This document shows positions 25,561 through 39,045 of a DNA stretch of 64,000 nucleotides, in pieces. A program made the translations under genes and the position numbers. The stretch's first letter is position 1, and every line of letters begins with the position of its first letter. Origin of the DNA: Onchocerca lupi (lineage: Eukaryota; Nematoda; Chromadorea; Rhabditida; Onchocercidae); contig JAOVVO010000082.1 in NCBI GenBank assembly GCA_028564675.1, positions 1-64,000 on the forward strand, given 5' to 3'. The notes under the pieces were generated by a model, which had not been told where the DNA came from, did not search any database, and saw only the letters and a program-made list of their open reading frames with translations.

Positions 25561-28500
25561 AGAAAAAAGAATTTGATATCATAATAGTGTTGATGTATTA
25601 TTAAGTATACTCAGAATTTCTTGAATCCATTTGACGTTACGAATGACGTAAAAATGCATTTATTTATTGAATAAAATCTTGCTAAATAAATTCGACAATA
25701 TCTCAGGAACGTGAGATTATTGCTCATTCAAATTAGGTGACAACAATAAAAAAAAAAAAAAAATTAGATGAGAATAGAAAAAAAAAAAAAATTCAATTAT
25801 TTTCATAATTCAATTTTAAAATATTTCATATTAACAATAAGCTTCATAAATTAACCTAATGATTAAAAAGAATTTTTCATATCACGTGAATTTGAATTGG
25901 CCAAGATCAATGATAACAAATATTTGATGGAGCATAGTAATGATAATAAAATCGCTAAAAAATTCAAATTTATCAATTACATTGAAATTTGTGCAAATTT
26001 AAGATTTTGCTACAATAAAACTTTAAATAGACACGTAAAAAATTTTTTTCGAATGATAAAAATAATTGAATTTAAGAAAAATTAAATTGAAATTGAATAA
26101 ACCAGTGATATTGATCTAAGAAAGTTTCGAATTTTTAAAATTATCTGGGATTCTCAATTTTTCATCAACATTTGTTAATTATAATAGTAGATAACAATTG
26201 TAATTAACAAATACAATTAAAAGTTGGCAATTATTTTAGATAATTAAGCTCAATAAGAATAAATAACTTATCACTTTTCTTTCCTTAACATATTAATATT
26301 ATGAATTTATGTTATTAATTTAATATCTTATTTGCTTACTTATAATTAATAATTTAACAATATTGCTAATTAATTTTAAACTTACTAATTTTGTTATTAA
26401 TTTTTTTTTATTTTGAATATTTGTTATTAATTACAAATTCAATAGATAATAAAACTAAGGCCAGGATATTTGAAGTCATTTAAGTTACAGAATGTATTCC
26501 CTATTTATGCTCAAAAGGAAAAAAAAAACTTAATTACTTATAATGTGAATATAATTATATGTTTTAACTTGAAAATAACTTAATATTTTGAATGAACTTT
26601 TTATCTTCATGATATTATCTTTAAATTTTCTAACCTATTTCTCCAAGTGTTGGATTTGTTGTGATTATTAATAAGATAACAAAATTAAACATTATCATAA
26701 TCAGTCTTCAGAAAAAAAGAGTGAAAAATTAAAATAATGAAATTATGCAAAAAATAAAAAATAAAGTGAAGAAATTTTGTTATTTTTTTTTTTAGATGTA
26801 GAAAAAAAAATTGAATGCTTGAAATTATATAAGTAAAGATGGAAATATGATAAAAAAAATATATATATATATATCAAAATAAACTCTAAATTGTTATAAA
26901 TTTTGAAAGAACGAAAAAGGTCAACAAAAATGGATATGAAATTAAGTTAACATACAAATATAAATTTGATTACACAATTTGTTGGTTCATATAAATCAAA
27001 TAATTTTACGTGAATGAATTAAAATTTAAAATCAAGAAATGGAATAATTTTCGAATGGAATATTTTAGATTGCTTAGAGACGAATAATAAATGATTTAAT
27101 TTTATAAAACTAATATTTTTAATCAATATTTTTTGATTTCTTCAAATTTAAATATATGCAATTCGTGCAAAGTGTTGAAATTTTCACGAAAATTATTGCT
27201 GATAGAAGGTTGAAAGTTTCTATAAATGATTGATTAACATTTTGAAAATTTTAACAACATTCGCATTTGATTTGAACTCTAATGAAGTTCTCAAAATTGC
27301 ATACTACAATTGTAATTACTGGAACAATTCATCATTAAACGTTATAGATTGTTACATCTGACGGAAGAATTTCAAATGAGCTGATTTCGTGAATATTTCA
27401 ATTCAAAATTTATTGATTTCTTCAGATTTTAGCTATTTAAAGTTCAATAAATTGAAGAGGGAACGAATTTTTTTTTTTGGGTATTAATAAATTTCATGAA
27501 TAATTTATTAGAATGAATTCATTGAATCACATAGATCTCTAAGCAAATATCGTAATATTGTGAAAATTCTGAAATGAAATTATAATTAAAAAATATCACT
27601 AAATGATAAATGATTAAAATTATTTTTTAGTTCAGAAAAAGGAATGAATATTCGATGAAATTTACAAATTGAAATGAATAGAATCAATTGAAGTTTGCAT
27701 AGATTGAATTAGATGTGAAGAGCAAAGATTAAGATAAGAGAATTAAGACTTAAGATTAAATCATACTGTATAACGAAATTAAAACTAGAATAATGATTTG
27801 CTTAATCAAATTATAAATTACAAAAAAAAGAAAAAAATAAATTGATCAAACAAGGAAGTTTCGTTTTTTTTTTTTTTTTTTTGGGCCAGAAAAAAATTTC
27901 AGCTTCTGGCCCATATTTTTTTTTTAGCCAAATGATTCATTTTTGTTGCATTCGAATACTTTAGCAATTATTTCTGCTCAATAAATATTGTAAATTAAAA
28001 ATAAATTTATTTCGATTTTCTTGCAATTTGCATGAAAATTTTTAAATTTAAGAAATGGCATCGCTTCTTTTTCTTTTTTTTTTATTGATCGCAAAATTGA
28101 TTGAGTTTTTTTTTTTTCGCCATAAAAATGTTCACATGTAAAATATTATTATAGAATGAAAATTATATTTGAAAATTTTATGGTGTAAAGCAAAGCTGAT
28201 TGAAATCTAATTTGAGCAATTTTTTTTTTACATAAGTTGATCTTTTTCGCTAATTATTCAATAAATGTCGCAAATGTCAGCATCATTTCATGAAATGTTT
28301 ATTAAAAATGAAGCTTTGTGAATAACTTAAATAATGAGCTAAAACTATAATAAAAATCTTTTTTTCAGCTAACCAATTCATTGAGTATTATTATAAAACG
28401 ATTTATATTTGCATATTTCACAAATGAAAAGTTAATGCTTCAAGCTGAAGTTACTTTGAATATAATAAAAAACTTGTAATAAAAGTTTTTCATTTTGTTA

Positions 28501-28588
28501 AAAGTCTTTATTTTTTCTTTGGAAAAAAAAAATTTCCCTTTCTTGAAAAAAAAAGAAATCTTTCCTCACAAAGAAGTAATTTTCTAAA

Positions 28589-28625
<37 letters not shown>

Positions 28626-31324
28626 ATGTAAATTAATAGTTTTTTTCATAATCTTATTGCTTTCTTCTCAAATAAAAAAATTATTGGAGTCGTGATGAGT
28701 TTTGGAATTTATAACAAAAGATTCGAATGGAAATTTATTCCTTCATTCATTCATTCATTGCTTTTAGAATTTGATTTCACGAACAATTTTCTAAAAATTA
28801 ATAAAAAAAAAAAACTTTTCTCATAAATGATATCATTACTTCGGAAATTACTATTACTTCAACTAATTATGGTAATTATATCAATTTTGTTGAATGATAA
28901 ATAAGAAAAAGCAAATTCTAAATAGCTGAAATAATTAAAAGATTTATTTTATATGGTGACATTTAATAATTGCAATGCAAGCTTAAATGATTAAAATTTA
29001 AATGAAAAAGGTTGGAAACTTTCATAGTTTCTTGAGATGTTTGAATTGTAAATACATGAAATTTAATATACAATTTTTTATTTGAATAAAATTGAAATAA
29101 AAAATGTATATTTATTTTCTCAAAAATTTCTCCCTTTTTTTTTACTCAAATAGTCTTTTCTTGCATCCTAATTACAACGTTTATAAGATTTTTGTGATTA
29201 ATTTTAAACCAAAAAAGAAAAAGAAATACTCAATAATTCGATTTGATTCAAATAATTTAACTCTTAAATTAAAAAAATATACATTTTGTAAAAATAAAAA
29301 AGAAAACAAGCAAATTTCCACGAATTACATAATTACTTTTGGAAATGATTGATGCTTAAATTATTTACAGTAATTATTATTAGTTTTTCTTTTAAATGAT
29401 AAACAAGAAAAAGCAGTTCTAAAAGTTTAAAATAATAAGAAAAATGTGATAAAAAAAAAATAATCTATTGGTTTTGCATAAAACCAAATTTTTCCTTTCT
29501 CGAATTTATTTTTCAATCGCATCCGAGAAATATTCTCGAGAAATATTAATTCCTTCACTTCTGCATACATCAAACTTTCCAATCTACCTTTCATTAAGAT
29601 CATTTTATTGATAAACGCTCGAAATTTCCAACTCAAATTCCGATAATACATCAGAAATTGACGATTTTAATCTCTGTTTAATTTTTTTTGAAAGAAATCA
29701 TTAAAATTATGCAAAACATGAGAACAAAGACAAGAAAGATTAATAATATTTTAATCAAAATGTGAAAAGTAACAAGTATTAATATTCAAGCGAAAAAAAA
29801 TTTTTTTTTCTATTCTTTGAAAGAAGATGAAAAAATATAATTAAATAGAAAAAAAGCTGTTTGAAGACTTTTTTAATGAAAAATTGAAATTTGCAGGGAA
29901 AAAAAAAAATTGAAAACTAAAGGGAAATTGAAAAAGAAAAATGAAGAAAAATAAAAAACAACAGAGTGATACATATTATATTTACTGAGTAAATAGCATC
30001 ATTTCAGTATTTGATAATGAAGTAAGTATAAGTGAGTGATTTTAAAACACCTTTTATTACACATTCTGCCAACATATATTGATTGATAACATTTTGATTG
30101 AAGCAACTTTGATCATTAAAATCCAATTCATCAAATCAATTATCAAACAGGCAATCTAAATTTGACTGATATTTCTGATACTGAATAAATCTTTTAAATA
30201 TTTAGGCATAAAAATTATTTCAATTGCTTCATCAAATTTATTCATTTTTAAGATATTTTTAGCAAAAAGAAAGAGTGCCATGTTAAAATTTCTACAATTT
30301 TTAACTCTTTTTCTATTTTTTTTTTGATCATTTTTAAATGAATGAGAAAGAAAAATTTAGATGAATTTTTTTTTTAATGGTTTTATATAGATGAAAAATC
30401 CGCTCTAAAAAGGATGAAGAAAAAAAAAAATCGAAAAGATTTCAAATATTGAAATAAATTTTAAATAAATTTCATTTATCTCTTTAATATTATCTCTTAT
30501 CCTTTATCATTTTCTCTTTTTCGTATTAAGTTTATCAGTTATCTGAAATTATTCACTGAAATATCATGATTTAAATTTATGATTTATCTTAAATCGCTTC
30601 AAATTGCAGTTCAAATAAGTGAAATTATCATTTCTTTTTTTTTCTTTTTAGTAATAATTGAAATTCCAAATATTTCAATTAATTTTTAAAAAATTTTTCG
30701 TTTCATTCAAGCACTCAGCAATTCAGCGTTATTGTTGTTTTCTATTTTTCTAAACTTTGTAATCCGTTTGCTATCTTCTATAAAAATAATTTCTTGTAAC
30801 TTTTGAAGAAGTCAAGTTTATTCATTTTTAGATCTTATTATAAATTCAAAAGACTGAATTTTATATAAAAGATTCTTACCATATGTTAGAAAAGAAATCG
30901 AAACAAATTATAAATTTGATTGAAAATAATAATGGCGAAGAGTAGAAGATTAAAAAAGTGTAAAAAACTTGTATTAAATCAAAGACAGTTGCTAGAAGAA
31001 AGATTCATCAAAAGATTTCAATTTTTCAGCAATTTGAACAAAGTTTATTTTAAAATAATCATTCGATCTTTTATGGATACATTATGTCATTTTTAAATCG
31101 CCACAATGATCACATCTATTTTTAATACTTGATTAAATCTTTAATTTATCGTGCTGAAATTTTCTATTCAGGAGTAATTCATCATTTATGTAGAATATTT
31201 ATACCTTTCTAGAATGTTATTTCACTATTCGATCTATTCTTGCAATTTTTGATGCGTCATTTTTTACTGTCACAACTTATTCTTACTTTAACAAATTGAT
31301 AAAACTTTTACTTTATTAAGATTT

Positions 31325-31325
<1 letters not shown>

Positions 31326-31370
<45 letters not shown>
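31326..31370. repeat. Poly(A) tract, 45 bases
   Basis: An uninterrupted run of 45 A on the plus strand. It equals in length the poly(T) at 35368-35412 and is one of the two longest homopolymers in the window. Assembly length at such tracts is often unreliable. Confidence 0.95.
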
Positions 31371-31372
<2 letters not shown>

Positions 31373-32023
31373 AAAATAAATAAATAAATGGAAATTGAAG
31401 TCAACTGGAACAAAGATTTTTGATTTGAACTCCTCAAAGTATAGTGACTGTAATATATTCTTAAATCAAAAATTTCATTACGGCAGATCAAGATGATTTG
31501 GATAAATTTCATTGAATCTATCATTTAAAAAAAAAAAAAAATGATCATTTCTCTCGAAAACTTATTTCTAATTTAATCCTTCTGATTTACAAAACTTTCT
31601 TTTTTTAATTTACATAATGATTTCTGATTTATAAAACTTTCTTTAATCATTTCGCGCATTGTTTTACAACGGAAAAAAAACAAAAAATGCTTAATTAGTT
31701 TTCAAAAAAATTGGTAAAAAACTTTTAGAAATTGAATATTGGCAAGATAATTTATTATACTCCAAATTTCTCGATCTTTTCCACTTTTAAATTTTCCATT
31801 GTTAAATGACATGCCAAATATGTGTAGAATGCATAATCGATATTGTCTCATCTTAACTTCCTTTAATCACCCTAAATGCATGAAGTCTATTTTCACGTTT
31901 CTTTCATGGCTCATAAAATGACATTTTCAATCCCGTTAATTTTGTCCTAAATCAATCTTACAAAAAATTATGAGAATTGGTATGCCGGAAAAATCCGAAA
32001 GATGAGTTATTATAAGTAAGGAA

Positions 32024-32544
32024 TGTTAAAGGTTAAGAAGCGCCAAGATAAGTTCAAGTGGACCAACAAGGATAAACATGTTTGCCGCTAAAACAATAAA
32101 CAGAAGGATAAACGTGTTTTCCGCCAAAATCATAAGCATGCTTCCCGCCAAAACATTCTGATTAACAGAGAAACAAAGCAAGGTCAATAAGCCATGAGGC
32201 AGCGCGTTGAAGATCAAGTGAATAGGAGTCCCGAAAGGATTTAAAAGATGAGTATGTTTTCTAGAACAGTTTAGTTAGAAAATTCTACACCGACGCAGAT
32301 GCAGTACAACGAATCGATGCATCTATCCGACAGTAAAGATCGACATGGGCGACAATTCAACAGGAGACCATCGTTTAGTACTCTTTCATTACTTATTGTG
32401 CATTGTTCATTCATTGTTTACTATTGTATATAATATCATATTATCCAATAAAGCCTATTATTGTCCTTACCGAGTCACAATCCATTTCCAATCCAACTAA
32501 TCTACAAACCAAATCATACAATTCAGTCAGATTTTTTCTCAACA
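32024..32544 (+). mobile_element. Solo-LTR relic of an LTR retrotransposon (BEL/Pao-like)
   Basis: This block is visibly less AT-rich than its surroundings. It begins TGTTAAAG and ends CTCAACA, has a TATA-like TTGTATATAAT, then an AATAAA followed by CCTATTATTG near 32450, the order expected of an LTR. It is followed at once by GGCGACAAG, resembling the start of the internal region in BEL/Pao-type elements. A three-fold degenerate motif (AAACATGTTTGCCGCTAAAAC and variants) sits near the 5' end. No gag or pol coding remains on either side. A diverged relative is at 44972-45271. The superfamily is inference. Confidence 0.65.
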
Positions 32545-35365
32545 GGCGACAAGTGAACTATCTCCTCCACAATTATTCGTAAGCGTTCGTACATGTAATT
32601 TCTCTTCGTAAGCACAAAAAGCATTGTTTATCCATCCCAACTTGAATTCATCAAAAATTTTCGCAATCTTTCGAAGAATGTAAGATAAAGTAGAACTGAT
32701 AGAATAGAAAAGGACGAAATAAAAGTTGAAAATTATTCGATTTTTTATTTTGCTTTATATTCCAATTTTGTACATTCCTTTTTCTCAAACAATTCTGGAA
32801 AATGACACGATAAAATCGCATAATGTTAGTTTTTGCATAATGGGACAGGTCATCTGATAAAATAATCGAGGATCAATGAAAAGGAAATAACAATAGCATT
32901 AATGTCAAGTATCAACTCGCGAATCCTATAGCTAAATTTTTTGTTTCTTCTTGTTACCATCTTACTAATATTGAAATTCACATATTTCAATTTAAAGGAT
33001 AAAAGGCAAAGAAAATTTTTGATGATAGATGAATATATCAAGAAGAAGGAGACAAAAAATAGTGCATGAGGACACTTTTACATTTTAGGCGAAATATCAA
33101 AGTGACAATATCGATCATTTTAATAATGAAAAGCAATTTTTAACAGAGCACTCAGCTGTTCCGACAAATTGCCAAGTTTAAATGTGAAAAACTCTTTTTA
33201 ATTTAAATACATTTTGCTAGCATTTGGTTTTTTGTTTAAGCCTTCCAATTTTCACACAAATAATCATAAAAATTGATTGTAAGAAGAAAATATTCTTATG
33301 AAAAAGATATGAAAAACGTAAACGTATATTTCGAGAAATTTGGAACTTTTTTTTTAATTTTTTATTTTGATTTATTTTCTTTCAGTTGAAAAAGAAATTT
33401 AATATAAAAAATATAAAATAAAGATAATGAATTTTCGTAATATATCTGTAAAAATTTGAGAAAAACTTCTCAACGTTTTTTTTTTTTCAAGAAAAACGAA
33501 AATTAAGGATACATTCGAAATAAAAAGTACAGAGAAGCTAAACTAATATAAATTGGAATTTATTTAAATTATTATAGCATACTGTACTTGAAGCTAAATA
33601 AAATGACATTAGTAAACATTAAATTTCTCTTTAATAGAAACAATTTTTCAACAATTTAGCTTTTAGCAAAAGTCATACTGAAATATTCAAAAGTTTTTCT
33701 TTCTTCTATCTCTTTTTCTTCGCTCTGAAACGATGCAAAAAATTAATGAAACAAAAATCTTTCTCTTTTCACTTTTCATTTTTTTTTTTTTTATATTTTC
33801 CATAAATTTTCTTTTCTTTTTTATTTCCTAAAAAAGTTGAAAGTTCGCATTTACAGGCCAAATGGATTGAAAGCTGGATGGAATTAAGATGTTTTACACG
33901 ATTTAATCAAAAATAAGGTTAAAAAAATTCGAATTCATATCATTCTTTTAATTCAAATCAAGATAAGAATAATCTAATTGAAAATAACGTATGTTTTGAG
34001 AAAGAAAAAATATATAAAGACTAAATTTCTGACAAAATCATACTTTTTTTTTTTTAAGAATCTAATTAGAATAGATGACAAGATTAGAAAATTTTTTAAT
34101 TGCTTTTTTCCTCGAATCTTCATTCCTTTGATTACTATTTTAATTGAACTGAATTTCTGTCCAAAACAGAAATGTTGAAAAATTTTTTTTTTTTTGAAGA
34201 AAATAATTTGCATGTATAATTTTTTTTCCAATATTCAACCCAATTAATACCGGTACTTTCATATTTCAATCGGAAAACAATTTTGAAATTGAATTTGTTT
34301 CTCATCCAATGATAATTCGAAATCTCAAAATTTTTTTTTTGAAATTATACGGTAAAAGATGTACAATTTCACTGTTTTGTGAACAAATAAAGTATGATCA
34401 AGTTTATTTGAGAATAAAATATCACTGAATTTATTCTAAGATTAAAAGATAGCTAAATTTGCCTTAAATACTAATAAAATGTAGTTTATATTTAATGGTA
34501 AATAAAGTACTAATGTGTACTTGTTGAAGGATTTAAAATGAGCATTAAATTTTTCTAAATTTAAAAATAAATTTGCAAAATAATTTGGTACATAATTATT
34601 TCGAAATATTAAAAAATACAATAATATTATTTTTAATCCGAAAAAAAATTTTTTTAAAGAATTTTTCAAATTTCACCTAATTATGAAAATATGAAAATAT
34701 CACAATTTCTATAAAAATATCACAATTTATAATCTTATTCTAATAAACTTTTATTTAAAAAAAAAGCTCTGAGATTTAAGTAGAATTCTGAAAAATTTAA
34801 TGATGCGAAAATTGATTGAGTTAATTCTTGAATATAAGCATCAAAAATTATTGTTTCGTTTGAATTCACCAAGAAAATTAATTATAATTTAATTACCATT
34901 AATTAATAAAAACACTGATCGCTTCGTTAAGTCGTATTTATGAATGCAATAAAGAATTTATCCAACTTTTTAGAATTAAAATCATATTGATCATAAATAT
35001 GAGTTTCATTTGAAATTTTGCATGAAATAAACTTCTAAATTAATTTTTTCTCTTTTTTTTAAAATTTAATTACTGAAATGTAATATTACTACTCGTTTAT
35101 TCTATTTAAATTGACTGATAAAATTAGTAGAAATCAATTAGGATCAAATCTTACAACAGTAACAATAATAAAAATAACTTATAAAATTAATGAATTAATG
35201 AGGTAAGAAAATAAAATGGATTAAGTTTGATTTTAAAATTCCGCTCTGATAATAATGCATTAATAATTAATTCAAAAAAAAATATCGTTAACATAAAATA
35301 TTTCGAATCAGATACCAATTGAAGAGTAAAAATATGAGTGAAAAAAATTCTGAGACACTTTTCGA

Positions 35366-35367
<2 letters not shown>

Positions 35368-35412
<45 letters not shown>
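35368..35412. repeat. Poly(T) tract, 45 bases
   Basis: An uninterrupted run of 45 T on the plus strand. It lies about 220 bases past the donor of the minus-strand exon at 35630-35924, so it reads as poly(A) inside that exon's intron. Confidence 0.95.
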
Positions 35413-35413
<1 letters not shown>

Positions 35414-35629
35414 GTTTTCGTTGAGTTGAGAATCTTAATGAGAACGAAAGAGTTTGAAATTATTTGTGCATCTATAGAAGAAATTTTTGTAACCAAAAAA
35501 TCTTCTGAAATTTTTGGAACTTTTGTTGAGAATTTTAATTCGAATGAAAATTTGAGAGATTATTTATTGCTGTAGTATTGAAATAAAAATATAAAAAAAA
35601 CCAATCATCAAAAATCAAATAAAACAAAC

Positions 35630-35924
35630 CGAAACGTTTCCGCCGTGCGCTATTACTCTTCCAATGTATCGTAGATGTGGCGGAATCGAACGAACTACCG
35701 GTGGTTACGGTAGGAGTTGGTAATATTTGACCAGAATATTTACCATGAAAATGAAAATAATTCGGCATTTCCATATGACTTGAACTTGGCTTCACAAAAA
35801 GAGGCTCAAGACGTTTGTTACGTTTTGTCCACATTATTTTTTTATTATTATTTATCACCGATAGATCTAGAAATGTTGCAAATCCAATAAAACAGAACGC
35901 CAGTTTGATGATTGTTGTTGGAAA
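35630..35924 (-). CDS. Exon with hydrophobic segment and basic stretch, gene unknown
   Basis: One frame is open from an AG acceptor (35926-35925) to a GT donor (35629-35628). It starts with a hydrophobic stretch (TIIKLAFCFIGFATFLDLSV), then the basic NNNKKIMWTKRNKR, then a Ser/Thr-rich part ending SNSARRKRF. GC content is clearly above the flanks. The order hydrophobic then basic suits a membrane span with a cytoplasmic tail, or a signal peptide followed by a propeptide with a dibasic site. Without the upstream part, translation could start at ATG 35834-35832. The donor is phase 1, whereas the next recognised exon on this strand (24481-24572) needs phase 2. So it is either a separate gene or an exon is missing. 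No ectodomain exons were found upstream. Confidence 0.55.
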
Positions 35925-37844
35925 CTTTCAGGAAGACGAAATGACAATTTTATGATTAGTAGTTGTAATAATAATAGGAATGTTTGAAATTCTTCCTGAT
36001 ACATCTAATCAATATCGATTGATTGTTGAATTTTTTTTTGAATTTTTCCAATTTGATTGCAAAAATTTTTCGTTGATTTTTTTCGTCCAAATATCACTGC
36101 ATTGATATAAAACGAATAGCTGAAATATTTCAAAAAAAAAAAAAAAAAAATTTTAGCACATTTGAAATTTAAAATTCGACAAAATTTTACAATAAGCAAA
36201 ATGCTGAACGAATGAAATATGTAAAAATTTAGGAAAAATTTTGAAAAAATTACAAAAATTGAAGGAAAAGACCATTTAGGAAATAATAATGCGATTAAAA
36301 AAAGAACTAAAATTACAAAAAAAATATTCTATTTTAAAGTTTTTCCATTTTTGGAATTTCTGACCTGGAAAAAGTAAATTGCATAATTTAAAAAAAAAAA
36401 AAAAAAAATGCATTCTTTGTAAATCTCAAAATTATTGTAATGCAATTTCTAGAAGGAAATTGAAGTAAGAATTAAATACGAATTAGAATGAAATATTTGA
36501 CTAAAAATGTTGTGCAACATGCTCAACCTGACTTTAAACGACATTTTAACAAATATTTTATATTTTTTAAAAAAATTATGGATAATTTGAAATTATTTCA
36601 AAAAAAAAAAAAAAAATGATGGTTCAAATTCATTTCAAGATGGAGAGAGTAATCAAGGAAAACTAGAAAAAAACTAAGTTTATAATTTCAATTATCAAGA
36701 TAGAAATGGCTTGATTATTTAAATTAATCAAGCTACTTCTGTCTTGATGATTGTAATTATGAACTTGATATGAGAGATAATTTCAATGAATTTGCATAAA
36801 GGCAAACTTTAATTTCTTTAAAATACAATTTCAATTAAAAATTTACGGAAAATTCTTGCACACTTAAATTTTTTATATTTTCATCTTATTAATTTATATA
36901 AAAATCTTGTAGCATAAGCTAAATCAGTCAAATATTATAGAAATGATAAGAAAATGATAGGATAAAAAATGAGAAAATGATGAAAAATGAAAAAATAAAA
37001 TTAATAAGAGACGGAATAAGAATAAAATTGCACAAGTTTGGTGAGTAAATGATTCTTCGTTTAAAAGAGAAAAAAATAGCTTAAGAAAAATAAATTTTTT
37101 AAAAATAAAATTAAAAATACGAAATTTGCAAATTCCAATGCATTTCATTGCAAAAGATGATATCATTTTTTGATCGAAATATAAATTAGCATATATTTTG
37201 TTAAAACAAACATGAGCAATTTTTTTTTTCCAGTAAAAAAAATTACTTTTCTACAATCAAAAAGTTTGGAATGTTTAGTGTATTACATATAAATGACTGA
37301 TTATTCTTTATCAGATGATAAGAGGATTTTTCTAATATTATTAAAATTCATTCAATTTTTCAATTTAATTATATATACCGATAGAAATTGCAGAAGTGGA
37401 AAAATAAGCTAAGCAACGAAGAATGAAAGTTTTAAATTTTGTTAAAAGTTTCATAAAACTTTCAACTTTTAAAAGAATGTAAATAAAAGTATCATAAACC
37501 AAAGTAATTTGAGATATTTAGATTAATTCAATTGTTCAAGATTACTCAAATTTATGTAGTCTAATTTTATAATTTTTAAGAAATATGAAATTATCATATT
37601 TATCATTGATACCATGAAAAATTAACAACAAGATAGCATTTCCATTCGCTTTAATTTATATCAAATGTGTCATAAAATTGTTGTCACAAATTGTCACATT
37701 TAACACAAATTGATAATATTAGTAATATTTGACATTTGCAAAAATTGTATTGGTAATTTTAAATCATAAATAGCAATAAATATTCAATTTATTAGTTTTG
37801 ATTGAAAGCAACAATAAAAATAGATCAAAAATTTGATATTTACC

Positions 37845-37881
<37 letters not shown>

Positions 37882-38561
37882 AATGAGAAGTAATTATCTT
37901 CTATGTTTATTTTAAATGTTAATAAAGTTGTAAAGAAAAAAAATCAAAACCTGAATGATTCCTCGAATTGTGATTGATAATTAAAGAATTTTAAAATTAT
38001 AATAGTATATAATTTTTCATGAAAAGTTAAAACATATATACATATATATATCCTCTTGCATATTAAATAGCTTAAATTTATTTACTCTCAAAGTGTTAAG
38101 AATGGTAATAATAAGCCGATAAATTAATTAAATGAAAAAAGAAAAAAAATTAAATCAATCATCTAATCGAAAAAATAATCAAATTTTCCTTAATTTCAGT
38201 TTGAATAAATCAATCGTAGCATTTAATAGTTAATTATTTATTTAACTAATTAATAGGATTTATTTTTGGTTGAAAAAAAAGAGTCCTAAAGAAAATTGGA
38301 TAGAAAAAAAAAAAAGAAAAAAAAGCTTGTTTGATTGTTTAGAAATATTTGATTACTAAAAAAACATCAAATTATGCCTTTATTTAATGAGTAAATTTAA
38401 TTTAGATTGATATGATCTGTGAGAGAGAAGAAAAATAATTAACTTTTTCCAAAGATACTATAAATATACGAAGTTTTCCTCGAAGAGTTGATAATATCAA
38501 GTATCTCGTTATAAACTTAAAAAAAAAAAAAGTTCAGAATAATTGGGCTTAAAACTCAAAT

Positions 38562-38629
38562 AATTTAACTTAGATTATCTGAGTTAAAATGATTATAATT
38601 ATTTTAACTCAGATAATCTAAGTTAAATT
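38562..38629. repeat. Perfect inverted repeat, 29-bp arms, 10-bp loop
   Basis: The arm at 38562-38590 (ending TTATCTGAGTTAAAAT) is matched base for base by the reverse complement at 38601-38629 (beginning ATTTTAACTCAGATAATC). The loop is GATTATAATT. The hairpin stands at the left edge of the 108-bp array, whose units carry a diverged copy of the same TAACTCAGATAAT word. Confidence 0.92.
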
Positions 38630-38639
38630 TATTTGTTAT

Positions 38640-39045
38640 TATGAAAATAATTACAATAATTATAACTCAGATAATACCAAATAAATTTATTTGTAATTAT
38701 GAAAATAATTATGATCATTATAATTCAGATGATATAAACTAAATTTATTTGTAATCATGATGATAATTGTAATCATTATGATTATAAGTTAAATTTATTC
38801 GTAATTATGAAAATAATTAGAATCATTATAATTCAGATGATATAAACTAAATTTATTTGTAATCATGAAGATAATTGTAATCATTATGATTATAACTTAA
38901 ATTTATTCGTAATTATGAAAATAATTAGAATCAACTATAACTCAGATGATATAAACTAAATTTATTTGTAATCATGAAGATAATTGTAATCATTATGATT
39001 ATAAGTTAAATTTAATCGTAATTATGAAAATAATTATAATTATTT
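38640..39045. repeat. 108-bp tandem repeat built of two 54-bp halves
   Basis: The word GTAATCATGA(T/A)GATAATTG starts at 38751, 38859 and 38968, a period of 108-109. Within each unit, AATTATGAAAATAATTA and AATCATGAAGATAATTG halves alternate about 54 bases apart, so the unit is an old dimer. Copies weaken toward both ends. Confidence 0.85.

Larger units (their letters stand above)
24573..35629. other. 11-kb stretch without a secure gene
   Basis: If the exon at 35630-35924 belongs to the Ser/Arg-rich gene, this is one or more of its introns. Otherwise it is intergenic. It holds long homopolymers (33 T at 28592-28624, 45 A at 31326-31370, 45 T at 35368-35412) and the LTR relic at 32024-32544. 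The frame open through 24573-24655 could be a 5' extension of the first recognised exon. Confidence 0.5.

Noticed and set aside
29427..29651. 74-codon minus-strand frame
   Set aside because: Both strands are open here. No AG acceptor fits the minus frame, and there is no recognisable protein.
32026..32217. Hydrophobic 63-codon minus-strand frame resembling a membrane protein
   Set aside because: It lies inside the LTR relic, and its repeated ILAxNxFIL pattern comes from the triplicated CCGCCAAAAC motif read on the opposite strand.
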